Source of the DNA: Chara braunii
Lineage: Eukaryota; Streptophyta; Charophyceae; Charales; Characeae
Assembly: GCA_003427395.1 (NCBI GenBank)
Contig: BFEA01000191.1
Location: 1,736,534-1,760,734 of the forward strand
Direction: 5' to 3'
Length of the DNA: 24,201 bases
The notes below the pieces were generated by a model. The model was not told the DNA's origin. It made no database searches and was given only the letters and a program-made list of their open reading frames with translations. This document shows, one piece after another, positions 8,060 through 14,982 of the stretch (positions are counted from its first letter, which is position 1; the number at the start of each line of letters is the position of its first letter). The position numbers and the translations under genes were made by a program.

Positions 8060-8185
8060 AAGCAGGATACAAGTCATCTTGGATTCCAAGTCATCTTGGA
8101 TTCCAGAAGACCGTTGATCGTGTCTCTCACCACTTTGCATAGTCTCATAGATTTGAGTTTATTCAGAGATATCGAGAAACGTGGT
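8060..8185 (+). pseudogene. Possible Ty3 integrase zinc-finger fragment with a 17-bp tandem duplication
   Basis: The frame through 8086-8142 reads SHLGFQKTVDRVSHHF, resembling the first half of the H2C2 zinc-binding region of Ty3 integrases (GH-G--KT---V---F pattern). The frame stops at TAG, then resumes as SHRFEFIQRYRE. The 17 bases AAGTCATCTTGGATTCC occur twice in tandem at 8071-8087 and 8088-8104, a frame-breaking duplication. The short match and missing cysteines leave this uncertain, but its position downstream of the reverse-transcriptase fragment fits Ty3 pol order. Confidence 0.4.
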
Positions 8186-8189
8186 ATTG

Positions 8190-8990
8190 ACCTATAGATG
8201 AACGATATGAACCATCAGCTGAGTGGGTCGAGTGGGACTCTTTTCATATCTCTTTTCCCTCTTTGTTAGTGTGCATGATGTTATAATGATCATCATAAAT
8301 CAATTTCTGAAGAAGGCACATCTTATCGCGTGCGGCCATAGTAAGCTTCATTTGTAGCATCCTTGACCTGTACTTTGAGTGAGTTATGGTTTTTCACTAT
8401 ATTCCTGAGGGTATCATTTGCGACTGCGCCTTGCAATTTATTAACAAATTTTGAGACGCTTGCATTAGTTGTACGGCTTTTAGCTTCGCTTCTCATTGTC
8501 TTATTGTGCACGTACAAATACCACCATCGGAATGGAGAAGCTTACACAAGGGCTTTAAACCAAAAAAAAAAAGAGAAAAAGAAAAAAAAAGAAGCTGCAT
8601 CAAGGTCACCAACAAAGACTTTGGAGAACGATCTTTTGAAATTTCACTGCAAGTAAGACTTGTGTATGCGATAAGTGGAAATTCTTATAACCATGCTGCA
8701 TTGTCGGCCAAAAGGATTTGACGTTATCACTATAACCTTGGCTATCATCCCTCATGTGTTAGCTAATTTCTTTTGGCCATTAAAATTCCAAATTCCATCT
8801 TGACACTCACTGTCTGGACTTAAAACAGTGAGTTTCACATATGCCCATTGCCCATTAACTTAGACCATGCGCGCTCCACCATAGCTGCTGCCCAGGCTCG
8901 TATGTCCCCTCCATCCAACCAACTGGTCTTGAATGGATCAACCGTTCAAAGTCGGTAAATATGAGGCGTTATTCGTTCGTTTTTCACAAG
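8190..8990. other. Unassigned DNA with an A-rich tract
   Basis: Open frames at 8323-8517 (minus) and 8363-8656 (plus) overlap each other and have no recognisable domain. An A-rich tract at 8560-8592 may be an old tail. Nothing else stands out. Confidence 0.4.
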
Positions 8991-8991
8991 T

Positions 8992-9039
8992 CAATAAATA
9001 AATAAATAAATAAATAAATTAATTAATTAAAAAAAAAAA
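8992..9039. repeat. AATA/ATTA tetranucleotide array ending in poly(A)
   Basis: About seven AATA units run into ATTA units and then 10-12 A. It is either a microsatellite grown from a poly(A) tail, or simple sequence. Confidence 0.85.
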
Positions 9040-9091
9040 GATACACTTGAGAAGTAACGACATCTCTTCTTTTGGCTATATTGTATATACT

Positions 9092-9107
9092 GGGGGGAAT
9101 TCCCCCC
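9092..9107. repeat. 16-bp perfect palindrome GGGGGGAATTCCCCCC
   Basis: Six G, AATT and six C form a perfect palindrome in ordinary sequence context. It contains an EcoRI-type hexamer, GAATTC. The role is unknown. Confidence 0.9.
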
Positions 9108-9230
9108 TTTATCCTCGTTCCCACTTGATCTGGACTCTGGAGGACTGGGAACTCCGGTCTTGCTGCTTTATTTTAGTGGGCCTTCTTTTTTGAAGGTGGC
9201 TGGTCTGCCTGGCTTGACGCTAGCTGTTGC

Positions 9231-9330
9231 CTAAAACACCAGGCAGTCCTGCCTGGAGGTGGCTGGTCTCAAGCTAGGTCCTAAAACACCAGGCAGTCCT
9301 GCCTGGAGGTGGCTGGTCTCAAGCTAGGTC
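9231..9330. repeat. Perfect 2 x 50-bp tandem duplication
   Basis: The 50 bases starting CTAAAACACCAGGCAG occur twice without a mismatch. A partial, diverged relative lies just upstream (GGTGGCTGGTCTGCCTGG near 9195). Each unit contains the small inverted repeat AGGCAGTCCTGCCT. The lack of any difference points to a recent duplication or an assembly slip. Confidence 0.95.
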
Positions 9331-9344
9331 CATGTACAGCCAGG

Positions 9345-9373
9345 GGGTCCAGCGTTTGTAAAACGCTGGACCC
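9345..9373. repeat. Perfect hairpin, 13-bp arms and 3-base loop
   Basis: GGGTCCAGCGTTT, GTA, then AAACGCTGGACCC. It lies 14 bases after the 50-bp tandem duplication. No T run follows, and nothing else suggests a transcript end. It could be a transposon end or a cruciform-prone site. Confidence 0.9.
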
Positions 9374-9501
9374 TCAGGAACAGCAAATTTTGACGAGTTT
9401 TCGGCCAAAAAACTCAGTTTCAATTTCGTTCAAAAAGTAAAAAATGTCCATTTTGACGAAATGGTCGTTCCAGGATCTGCTGGGATGGCAGACCTTTCCT
9501 G

Positions 9502-9503
<2 letters not shown>

Positions 9504-9550
<47 letters not shown>

Positions 9551-9572
9551 ACAAACACACACACACACGCAC

Positions 9573-9649
<77 letters not shown>
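9504..9649. repeat. Compound CA/GA microsatellite
   Basis: CA repeats at 9504-9568, interrupted by a few substitutions, join GA repeats at 9574-9649 (about 38 units). All open frames through here are Thr-His, Arg-Glu, Ser-Leu or Cys-Val repeats and are not genes. Confidence 0.98.
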
Positions 9650-9651
<2 letters not shown>

Positions 9652-10008
9652 GAACGTCTGAACGATGCCAAGCATGGAGGCGAAGACAAGGGTGCACACA
9701 TGGCACTCACACTGTTCACAGGATACTCCAAGACTCCTGATGTAGAGTCCATGAAGCAATAGACCGCCCAGCGGACTGACTGGACTGGATGGGACGGGTA
9801 ATGACACCCGTATCGACGGATATAATGGCTTGGTCCCACAGGCCAAATCGACAAATAGCAAAAATGGGCCTGACCCATAGCCAGGTTCAGACTACCGCTG
9901 CAGAGTTGGACAGCAGAGCGGTTAAGGGAACTGTTTTGTCGTTGGAGATTGCAATGCTTCTCCCCAGCTAGACTTCCCACAGGATTATCCCTCTGTCCGT
10001 GATGGTTC
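9650..10008. other. Unassigned DNA between microsatellite and composite repeat
   Basis: An open frame at 9420-9980 on the minus strand passes through the microsatellite. Its non-repetitive end (about 9700-9980) has no recognisable domain. No RNA or transposon end was found. Confidence 0.4.
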
Positions 10009-10381
10009 GGGCTTCGTGACCAAACCCTGAGTTAGGATTGTGGTTGTTGTCTGGCTGATCCAGAATGATCCACTAACCCGACCAAGGCATGCTCGCGGCC
10101 GAGTTCTTTTTACGGCCCACATATGAGCCATGATGCCAGGCAGTCCAGCCGAAAGAGACACGAGGTCTCCCGTGGCCAGTTGCACCTAGCACATTTGGTG
10201 TCTACTTCGACATGCTCACCGACCCGCCAGACTGCAGAAGGCACCACCTGCAATGCTCGCAACTGGAGCAACCTAGGTCCTTTCTGTGAAGGAGCGCAGA
10301 TCGACTGCCGCCAGGGTCTCAGGATCTGTCTTTGTAGGTGCATAAGCCCAGCCACTTTGCCTTTCTGTTTTGCTGCCGAGC

Positions 10382-10870
10382 GAGTCGGTGGTATGCTCCA
10401 TCACCCTTCCATAATGCCTAGTAGTACACGCCCAGCGTGGAAAGCTTAACACGGGGTTTTGAACTGCTTACCCACTCCTACTGATCTGCGGTCAGTTGAC
10501 GGAGACTCGGGTTTGAACTGGGGAACCAGTCAAGTGCTGCCAAGTGAGTCGGGGGTACGCTCCATCATCATTGTTGCATAATACCTACACACCCAGTATG
10601 AAAGTTTAACATGGGGTTTTGAACTGGGGACCTACCGCTCTGTGGTCGATTGACTGAGACCGAGGTTTGAAGTGGAGACAGTGAATTGGGGAACCAGTCA
10701 AGTGCTGCCAAGTGAGTCGGGGGTACGCTCCATCAACATTCTTGCATAATGCCTGCACGCCCGGTACGAAAAGTTTAACATGGGGATTTGAACTGGGGAC
10801 CTACCGCTCTGTGGTCAATCGACTGAGACCGAGGTTTGAAGTGGGGAGCAGTCAATTAAGTAGCCATCGC
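10382..10870 (-). repeat. Three tandem units with tRNA-Cys-like segments
   Basis: Units start at 10382, 10546 and 10714, each with GAGTCGG(G/T)GGTA(C/T)GCTCCATC, about 164-168 bp long. On the minus strand each carries a degenerate tRNA body: CTCAGTC(A/G)A, an anticodon-arm-like segment, and a B-box-like (A/G)GTTCAAA(A/T)CCC. The first keeps ACTGA-CCGCAGA-TCAGT, a complete anticodon stem-loop with GCA. They look like repeated, decayed relatives of the intact tRNA-Cys about 110 bases further on. Acceptor stems are not recognisable, so they are not functional tRNA genes. Confidence 0.75.
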
Positions 10871-10976
10871 TACTACTTGGTTTGCCAAAATCACCAATTT
10901 TGCGTTCCATGTTGCAACTGGTTCAGTTGGAAGATTACTATTCCAGCTGGTCCACACATCAGTGAAAGGACCCAAA

Positions 10977-11047
10977 GGAGCGACCCGGGTTCGAACCGGG
11001 GACCTATTGATCTGCAGTCAATTGCTCTACCACTGAGCCATCGCTCC
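10977..11047 (-). tRNA. trnC-GCA: tRNA-Cys(GCA), perfect cloverleaf, inside a repeat
   Basis: The 71-base minus-strand sequence folds without mismatch. Acceptor stem is GGAGCGA/TCGCTCC, D stem GCTC/GAGC, and anticodon stem ATTGA/TCAAT around CTGCAGA (anticodon GCA, Cys). The T stem is CCCGG/CCGGG with loop TTCGAAC, an intact B box. A CAA lies immediately upstream, as is common for plant tRNA genes. Against function, no TTTT follows within about 20 bases of the 3' end, only TTT then TTT, and the tRNA sits in a dispersed repeat with mutated siblings. It could be a live gene carried by the repeat or a young tRNA-derived module. There is no intron or encoded CCA. Confidence 0.88.
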
Positions 11048-11509
11048 TTGATGCTTATGTTTCCAAGGAAAAGTATTTCAAGCAAAGCCAGCGGCCAATG
11101 TTAAACCGCTACGGTAGTACACGGCCCCAGCCTTGCAGAAAGTTATTGTCGCCACAAGCAAAACTCGGAGGCGCCGCGCAGTGTGGGGCGCCGTTGCAAA
11201 AAACAATTGGTGGCCTCCTTAGTGGTGCGGGTGCGGGTTTCATGCTGACGCCCGCGGGCCGATATGTGGCATACTGGTGCTTTAAGAAATCCTAACACAT
11301 AAAACAATACGTTGGAGAGCACACAAAGAAGGGAACGAGCAAAGGAATCCAATTTTGGAGGTTCAATCACAAGTACCTTTCCCAGCGACTTTGTTGCAAT
11401 GCGGCATGGGGCTCCGCACCGAGAGTAGTTCGAAACTGCAAAAAAAAGTTAAAAAAACAGTAAATAAATGATGCCTTCGACGGCCTGCCAGTTCAACAAT
11501 TTGCAAAAA

Positions 11510-11640
11510 CAGGACGTACCGGTACTGGTACCGTTACCAGTCGTTTTCCCGTGAGCGTGGCCTACACATCTCGGTCGTGGCCCAGGGGCGTGGCCTACAC
11601 ATCTCGGACGTGGCCTAGACCTCTCGGTCGTGGGAAACAA
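11510..11640. repeat. GTGGCCTACACATCTCGG array, copy A (short)
   Basis: About three partial units of GTGGCC(T)ACACATCTCGG with alternating GTGGCCCAGG or GTGGCCTAGACCTCTCGG follow a GGTACTGGTACC-rich segment at 11518-11545. The corresponding array in copy B is longer, at 21506-21690. The unit is roughly 38 bp in copy B and abbreviated here. Confidence 0.8.
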
Positions 11641-11770
11641 AACAAAAACAAAAAGTTAAAACATTAAAAAAAAAAAAAAAACATCACAACGAGGGGCTGC
11701 CTGATTTTGCCAATTACAAACTTCCAACCGGGTAGAAGTTCCGTAGAACTGTCCTTCGGGACATCCATTA

Positions 11771-11819
11771 AAATTTGGACCATTTCTCGATTTATGTGTG
11801 TCACCCTTGCGCAGGGGCC

Positions 11820-11851
<32 letters not shown>

Positions 11852-11869
11852 ACGAATGTCCCGAAGGAC
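11771..11869 (-). pseudogene. U6: U6 snRNA copy, nearly full length, inverted within the insertion
   Basis: The minus strand reads from GTCCTTCGGGACAT at 11869 through GGAACGATACAGAGAAGATT, AGCATGG, CCCCTGCGCAAGG and AAATCGAGAAATGGTCCAAATTT at 11771. The ACAGAGA box that contacts the 5' splice site and the AGC triad are intact. Differences from the adjacent plus copy are few: ATTCG for ATCCG, AAGGGTGACACACA for AAGGATGACACGCA. The sequence upstream is the other U6 copy, so there is no U6 promoter and transcription is unlikely. Confidence 0.9.
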
Positions 11870-11876
11870 CATCCGT

Positions 11877-11908
<32 letters not shown>

Positions 11909-11948
11909 GGCCCCTGCGCAAGGATGACACGCATAAATCGAGAAATGG

Positions 11949-11956
<8 letters not shown>
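11870..11956 (+). pseudogene. U6: U6 snRNA copy, 5'-truncated, with A24 tail
   Basis: Begins CATCCGTTAAAATTGG, lacking the first stem-loop, and then matches U6 to CCAAATT. The ACAGAGA and AGC elements are intact. A run of 24 A replaces the usual 3' T run, which fits an adenylated U6 transcript as template. It forms an approximately 86-bp near-perfect inverted repeat with 11771-11869 and almost no spacer. Confidence 0.9.
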
Positions 11957-11980
<24 letters not shown>

Positions 11981-12169
11981 AGAAGTTCCGTAGAAGTGCA
12001 AAGTTGCCTCTTTTTTTTGCAGTTTCGAACTGCTCTCGGCCCGAGCTGTCGGTCTACTGTTATTCCTGCGAATTCGAAACTCCACACTGCACCTGGGTGT
12101 AGTTATTTCTTCTTCTTTTTTCCTCGTTTTTTCTATTTTCGTTTCCTCTCACCATCCAGGTCCTTCTTA

Positions 12170-12352
12170 GGGCCTCCTCGCAGTACCAATTTCTCAACAG
12201 CAAATTCCTGTGGTCAAAATTCCGGTCAAATGCATCCAGTTAGTTCCTACTTTGAGTCTGAGGGCCTCCTCACAGTACAAATTTCTCAACTGTAAATTCG
12301 TATGGGCAAAATTCCGGTCAAGTGCATCCAGTTAGTTCCTACTGTGAGTCTG
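12170..12352. repeat. Tandem pair of 92-bp units in the 3' block
   Basis: GGGCCTCCTC(G/A)CAGTAC begins units at 12170 and 12262. Both then contain CAAAATTCCGGTCAA(A/G)TGCATCCAG and TTAGTTCCTACT(T/G)TGAGTCTG. A related single unit starts near 24058 in copy B, and a short echo lies at 14123-14145. Confidence 0.9.
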
Positions 12353-12582
12353 CATTTTATGACACACTGCATGGACACCATTCTCGAAGATATGAGCTGC
12401 AGATGTCTCAATTTTCTCTTTCTCAGTCGGTGCGAACCATAACGATGACGGGCTGGTTCTGGTCAGTGAGGCGAATTGTAGCGCTTCCGTGTTCTCTCTT
12501 GGCAGCAACTTTTTCCCATGGAAGTGTTGTACCCGCATGCTCGAGAGTGTTCCTGGCATAGACCCACCAAAACCAAGCAAAC

Positions 12583-12644
12583 TGGGTCCGAACCGGGGAC
12601 CTATTGATCTGCAGTCAATTGCTCTACCACTGAGCCCTCACTCC
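12583..12644 (-). pseudogene. tRNA-Cys fragment, acceptor stem lost
   Basis: The minus strand matches the tRNA-Cys at 10977-11047 from the 5' acceptor strand (GGAGTGA) through the D arm and the anticodon loop CTGCAGA to the T arm. The 3' acceptor strand is replaced by unrelated sequence, so the stem cannot form. The T stem is also altered. It is a decayed member of the same repeat family. Confidence 0.85.
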
Positions 12645-12652
12645 ACTGCACC

Positions 12653-12886
12653 ATGCTCATCTCGTCTCCTGCAGACATAATGACAGATATACCAGCCGCC
12701 GTAGCCGGCACAAAATTTGAAACAAATATAACTGTTTCCGAACAGAAAAATTGAGCACCCTAAGTTTCCACACAACAACAACACTGCGCCCTATGTTGTA
12801 TAACAGAGGTCCCTTTGGGCTCCGAGTCGGGGCCCAGGCACTCATGGCTGACTCAGGCTGAGGCCCGAGCTCAGTACCGGAAGGCT
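12653..12886. other. Unassigned DNA
   Basis: No recognisable gene or repeat boundary, apart from running into the segment that is duplicated at 1-135. Confidence 0.4.
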
Positions 12887-13021
12887 GAAAAAGGACGGTA
12901 CCTTCTTTTTCTGTCTTTTCCGTTTTGGTACTGGCCTCAGGCACCAGGCAGGTCATTTGGGAGGAGGGGAGGGGAGGTGCACATATCCAAGCAACATATT
13001 GGGCAATGGGCATGTTCCAAG
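12887..13021. repeat. Segment duplicated at 1-135
   Basis: One mismatch in 135 bases against the first bases of the window. It has natural flanks on both sides, a unique left side and a GA array on the right, so this is probably the true genomic location of the sequence. Confidence 0.9.
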
Positions 13022-13024
<3 letters not shown>

Positions 13025-13065
<41 letters not shown>

Positions 13066-13237
13066 GGGGTGTTGAATCAGCACGCCCCATCCTCTGCTCC
13101 CCCATCCTCTGTGTGTGTGTGTCTCTCTCTCTCTCACACACATACACAACTGTCACAAACACAGGTGTGCACACAAATAAGATAAAAAAGAGTGAAGAAA
13201 AGAAACGAAGATAAAAGGCACATGAAACGTGCCAGAC

Positions 13238-13322
<85 letters not shown>
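13025..13322. repeat. GA, GT/CT/CA and (TC)41 microsatellites
   Basis: A GA array at 13025-13062, a compound GT-CT-CA tract at 13111-13149 and a perfect TC array at 13241-13322 (41 units). The short spacers between them have no recognisable content. Open frames here are simple-sequence artefacts. Confidence 0.97.
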
Positions 13323-13326
<4 letters not shown>

Positions 13327-13358
13327 TTGGCGCATGCCTGATACATAAGAGTTCACGA

Positions 13359-13865
13359 GTGTGTTATGAAATGTTAGGCAGTATTCTTGTCACGAAAATG
13401 ATGGCCTCCTGGCCCGACAGTTGTCTTGTCATGATAACGATGGTCCAATTTTTTTTGTTGGAAAACAGGTCTTCCCTTCCGGTGTCGGGGCAGGCAAATA
13501 CCCCGGCGAGGGTCTTTGCCGGGGATTTTAAACGTCGGACACTGTCCGACTTTTTCATTGAATTGAAGGACGTGATGAGACTAATGTTTGCCAAAAGTTC
13601 ATTCAGACTGAACAATGACTACGGGATTAAAAGTTTTTTAGTTTTAGTCCGGACGCTTGTAGCATCTGAAAGTAACGACAGTAACTGCCAGAGCTTCATT
13701 TTTGCCGAAGCTGTAGAAGCACGTGGACACGACCGGGAGGGCTCCCGCTTTTTGCGAGAAAAGGTGGGGGCCGATCCGCTCGACACCGGAACTTATGGCA
13801 GCCGGGAGTTTTGCTCAGAAATGTATGCCGGACAGACTACGGTTCAAACCAGGTTCAAACTATAA
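13359..13865 (+). CDS. Unrecognised 168-codon open frame, doubtful
   Basis: The longest non-repetitive open frame in the window. The translation is mixed in composition (FFIELKDVMRLMFAKSSF near residues 67-84) without a signal peptide, membrane segment or family motif I recognise. Its DNA contains two perfect hairpins, at 13501-13524 and 13534-13550, the second followed by five T. Its last part approaches the repeat-family fragment with the tRNA-Cys relic. ATG at 13359 is simply the first in frame. Chance or a decayed transposon segment is at least as likely as a gene. Confidence 0.15.
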   Translation: MCYEMLGSILVTKMMASWPDSCLVMITMVQFFLLENRSSLPVSGQANTPARVFAGDFKRRTLSDFFIELKDVMRLMFAKSSFRLNNDYGIKSFLVLVRTLVASESNDSNCQSFIFAEAVEARGHDREGSRFLREKVGADPLDTGTYGSREFCSEMYAGQTTVQTRFKL

Positions 13866-14150
13866 ATCACTATCTGCCACTGAGGAGCGACCCGGATTCA
13901 AACCAGGGACCTATTTATCTGCAGTCAATTGCACTACCACTGAGCTATCGCTCCTTTACAGTTCGTCCCAAATAAAACTGACGGACGAATCGACAAACTT
14001 GGCCAGGGAAAGATAAACTCAAACACACACACACACACACACACACAGAAGGGAATGGACATGAAATCCACTTTTGGGGGCTCAGGCAGAGATGTAAGGA
14101 TGAATAACATGAACAACCCCTTAGGGCCTCCTTGCACTACCATCTTCACC
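13800..14150. repeat. Fragment of the composite repeat (copy C)
   Basis: A tRNA-Cys-like sequence is followed at 14045-14085 by AGAAGGGAA-----GAAATCCACTTTTGGGGG. This matches the same-order segment of copy A near 11331-11362 (AGAAGGGAAC, GGAATCCAATTTTGG). At 14123 it reads CTTAGGGCCTCCTTGCACTACC, the start of the 3' block tandem unit. A CA array at 14023-14047 sits within it. Much of the family sequence between these anchors is missing. Confidence 0.6.
13884..13954 (-). pseudogene. tRNA-Cys(GCA)-like copy with stem mismatches
   Basis: Seventy-one bases with a perfect acceptor stem GGAGCGA/TCGCTCC and anticodon loop CTGCAGA. The D stem has a mismatch (GCTC/GTGC), the anticodon stem has a G-A mismatch (ATTGA/TAAAT), and the T loop is TTTGAAT. 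These changes relative to 10977-11047 suggest a pseudogene rather than a second live gene. Confidence 0.8.
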
Positions 14151-14357
14151 CGAATAGAAAGTCCGGTTATTATCAGTGCCCATTTAACATGGGCGGAAGC
14201 CTTTCAACGTGTTTTGGTTATTGCCCAGGGCCGTTTTCGCCCCTTCGCCCACCCCAGATCCGGGCAAGAGGCACGTACAGCATACCCCCCCCCTCCCCCC
14301 ATCGGACACCCAACACAACTAGAGAAAGGGGGCGGAGTGGAAGCAGCAGAGGAGGGG

Positions 14358-14750
14358 ATGACCTCTCGACAACTCAAGCTGCGACAACTCATTGAACGGG
14401 GCCTCTTTGAGTTGCCTCTCTCCAAAACGGATGAAGTGTTGGTGGTCCCAATGAGGAAGACCAAAGGGAAATGGGAGATTGGGCTCTTGCCGGCAGGAGA
14501 AAACGGAGGAATGAAATTGCAGGGTTGGGACTTTTCGGCGCACATCGAGGATGTAAAAGAAAGAGAGAAGACTTTTACGAGTGAAGTCGAAGTTCTCATC
14601 CCTAAACACTACGCACCTGGGGCGAGGGCGGCAATGAGATTTGAAGATTGCGACCAACAGATGGCAAGGAAGGACTCTCTGCTGGTTGAAACTAATAAAT
14701 CTGCCAACCTGCGCTCAACACGCTGCTTGACCTGTAGTGCGCGAAGGTAA
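14358..14750 (+). pseudogene. Open segment upstream of LINE endonuclease, possible ORF1 remnant
   Basis: A 130-codon frame from ATG 14358. It is charged and coherent in composition (LFELPLSKTDEVLVVPMRKT, WEIGLLPAGENGG), with no CCHC zinc knuckle or RNA-binding motif visible. The open frame extends upstream to 14055, but that part is repeat copy C sequence, so 14358 is the more sensible limit. It lies about 230 bases before the LINE endonuclease frame on the same strand, where ORF1 or the N-terminal part of a LINE would be. Membership is inferred from position only. Confidence 0.35.
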
Positions 14751-14982
14751 AAGCCAGTGACTTGTGGTCTGGACTCTGGAGACGACGTGTGCAAGTGCCT
14801 GTGTAGAATCGTGCGGAAGAGGGTCCTGAGCCTGGACAAATGGGATGTCAAGCAGTGACACTCTCTGTGAGTAGCTTTCCCCCCTAACCTTAATAAGGAA
14901 ACACCTAGAAAATGAACGACCTGAAAACTCTATATTGCAGAAACCCTGCCTGCAACAATGTGTAAGAACAACGGATCTAGAT

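Larger units (their letters stand above)
11734..11995 (+). mobile_element. U6: U6 retro-insertion with 15-bp target-site duplication and inverted copy
   Basis: AGAAGTTCCGTAGAA occurs at 11734-11748 and again at 11981-11995, directly after a run of 24 A (11957-11980). The insert between has three parts: a U6 5' fragment on plus (about 11751-11775, GTCCTTCGGGACATCC), a nearly complete U6 on minus (11771-11869), and a 5'-truncated U6 on plus (11870-11956) that ends CCAAATT and joins the A tail. The related site in copy B (about 23834-23865) lacks the insert. An A tail and a long duplication show target-primed reverse transcription. The inverted copy suggests a hairpin cDNA or template switch in the same event. 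Confidence 0.88.
10009..12352. repeat. Composite dispersed repeat, copy A
   Basis: Collinear with copy B from 19916 on, in this order. 5' block at 10009-10375 (CAAACCCTGAGTTAGGATTG onward). tRNA-like tandem units at 10382-10870. tRNA-Cys cloverleaf at 10977-11047. Central block at 11055-11440, including GTAGTACACGGCCCCAG and CTGGTGCTTTAAGAAATCCT. GTGGCC array at about 11554-11635. A-rich spacer at 11636-11685. 3' block at 11690-12352. Copies A and B are clearly diverged but align almost throughout. No long open frame is shared. A retro-insertion of U6 interrupts the 3' block at 11749-11980. Terminal repeats or a coding capacity that would name the family were not found. Confidence 0.85.

Noticed and set aside
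9420-9980. 186-codon and overlapping open frames on both strands
   Set aside because: Most of their length is CA/GA microsatellite; the non-repetitive part has no recognisable domain.
10123-10449. 108-codon open frame in copy A
   Set aside because: Lies in the 5' block of the dispersed repeat. The equivalent frame in copy B is broken by indels, and no motif is seen.
10382-10870. CRISPR-like array
   Set aside because: Units of about 165 bp are similar throughout, with no short-repeat and unique-spacer pattern, and the DNA is eukaryotic.
11771-11956. Functional divergent pair of U6 genes
   Set aside because: The two copies are head to head with no intergenic space for TATA and upstream elements; A24 tail and target-site duplication show retro-insertion.
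13534-13555. Bacterial intrinsic terminator
   Set aside because: Hairpin plus T5 fits by shape, but no bacterial gene, ribosome binding site or operon is present anywhere in the window.
14055-14357. N-terminal extension of the open frame ending at 14750
   Set aside because: The extension is composite-repeat copy C sequence with family anchors at 14045-14085 and 14123-14145, so it is unlikely to be coding.
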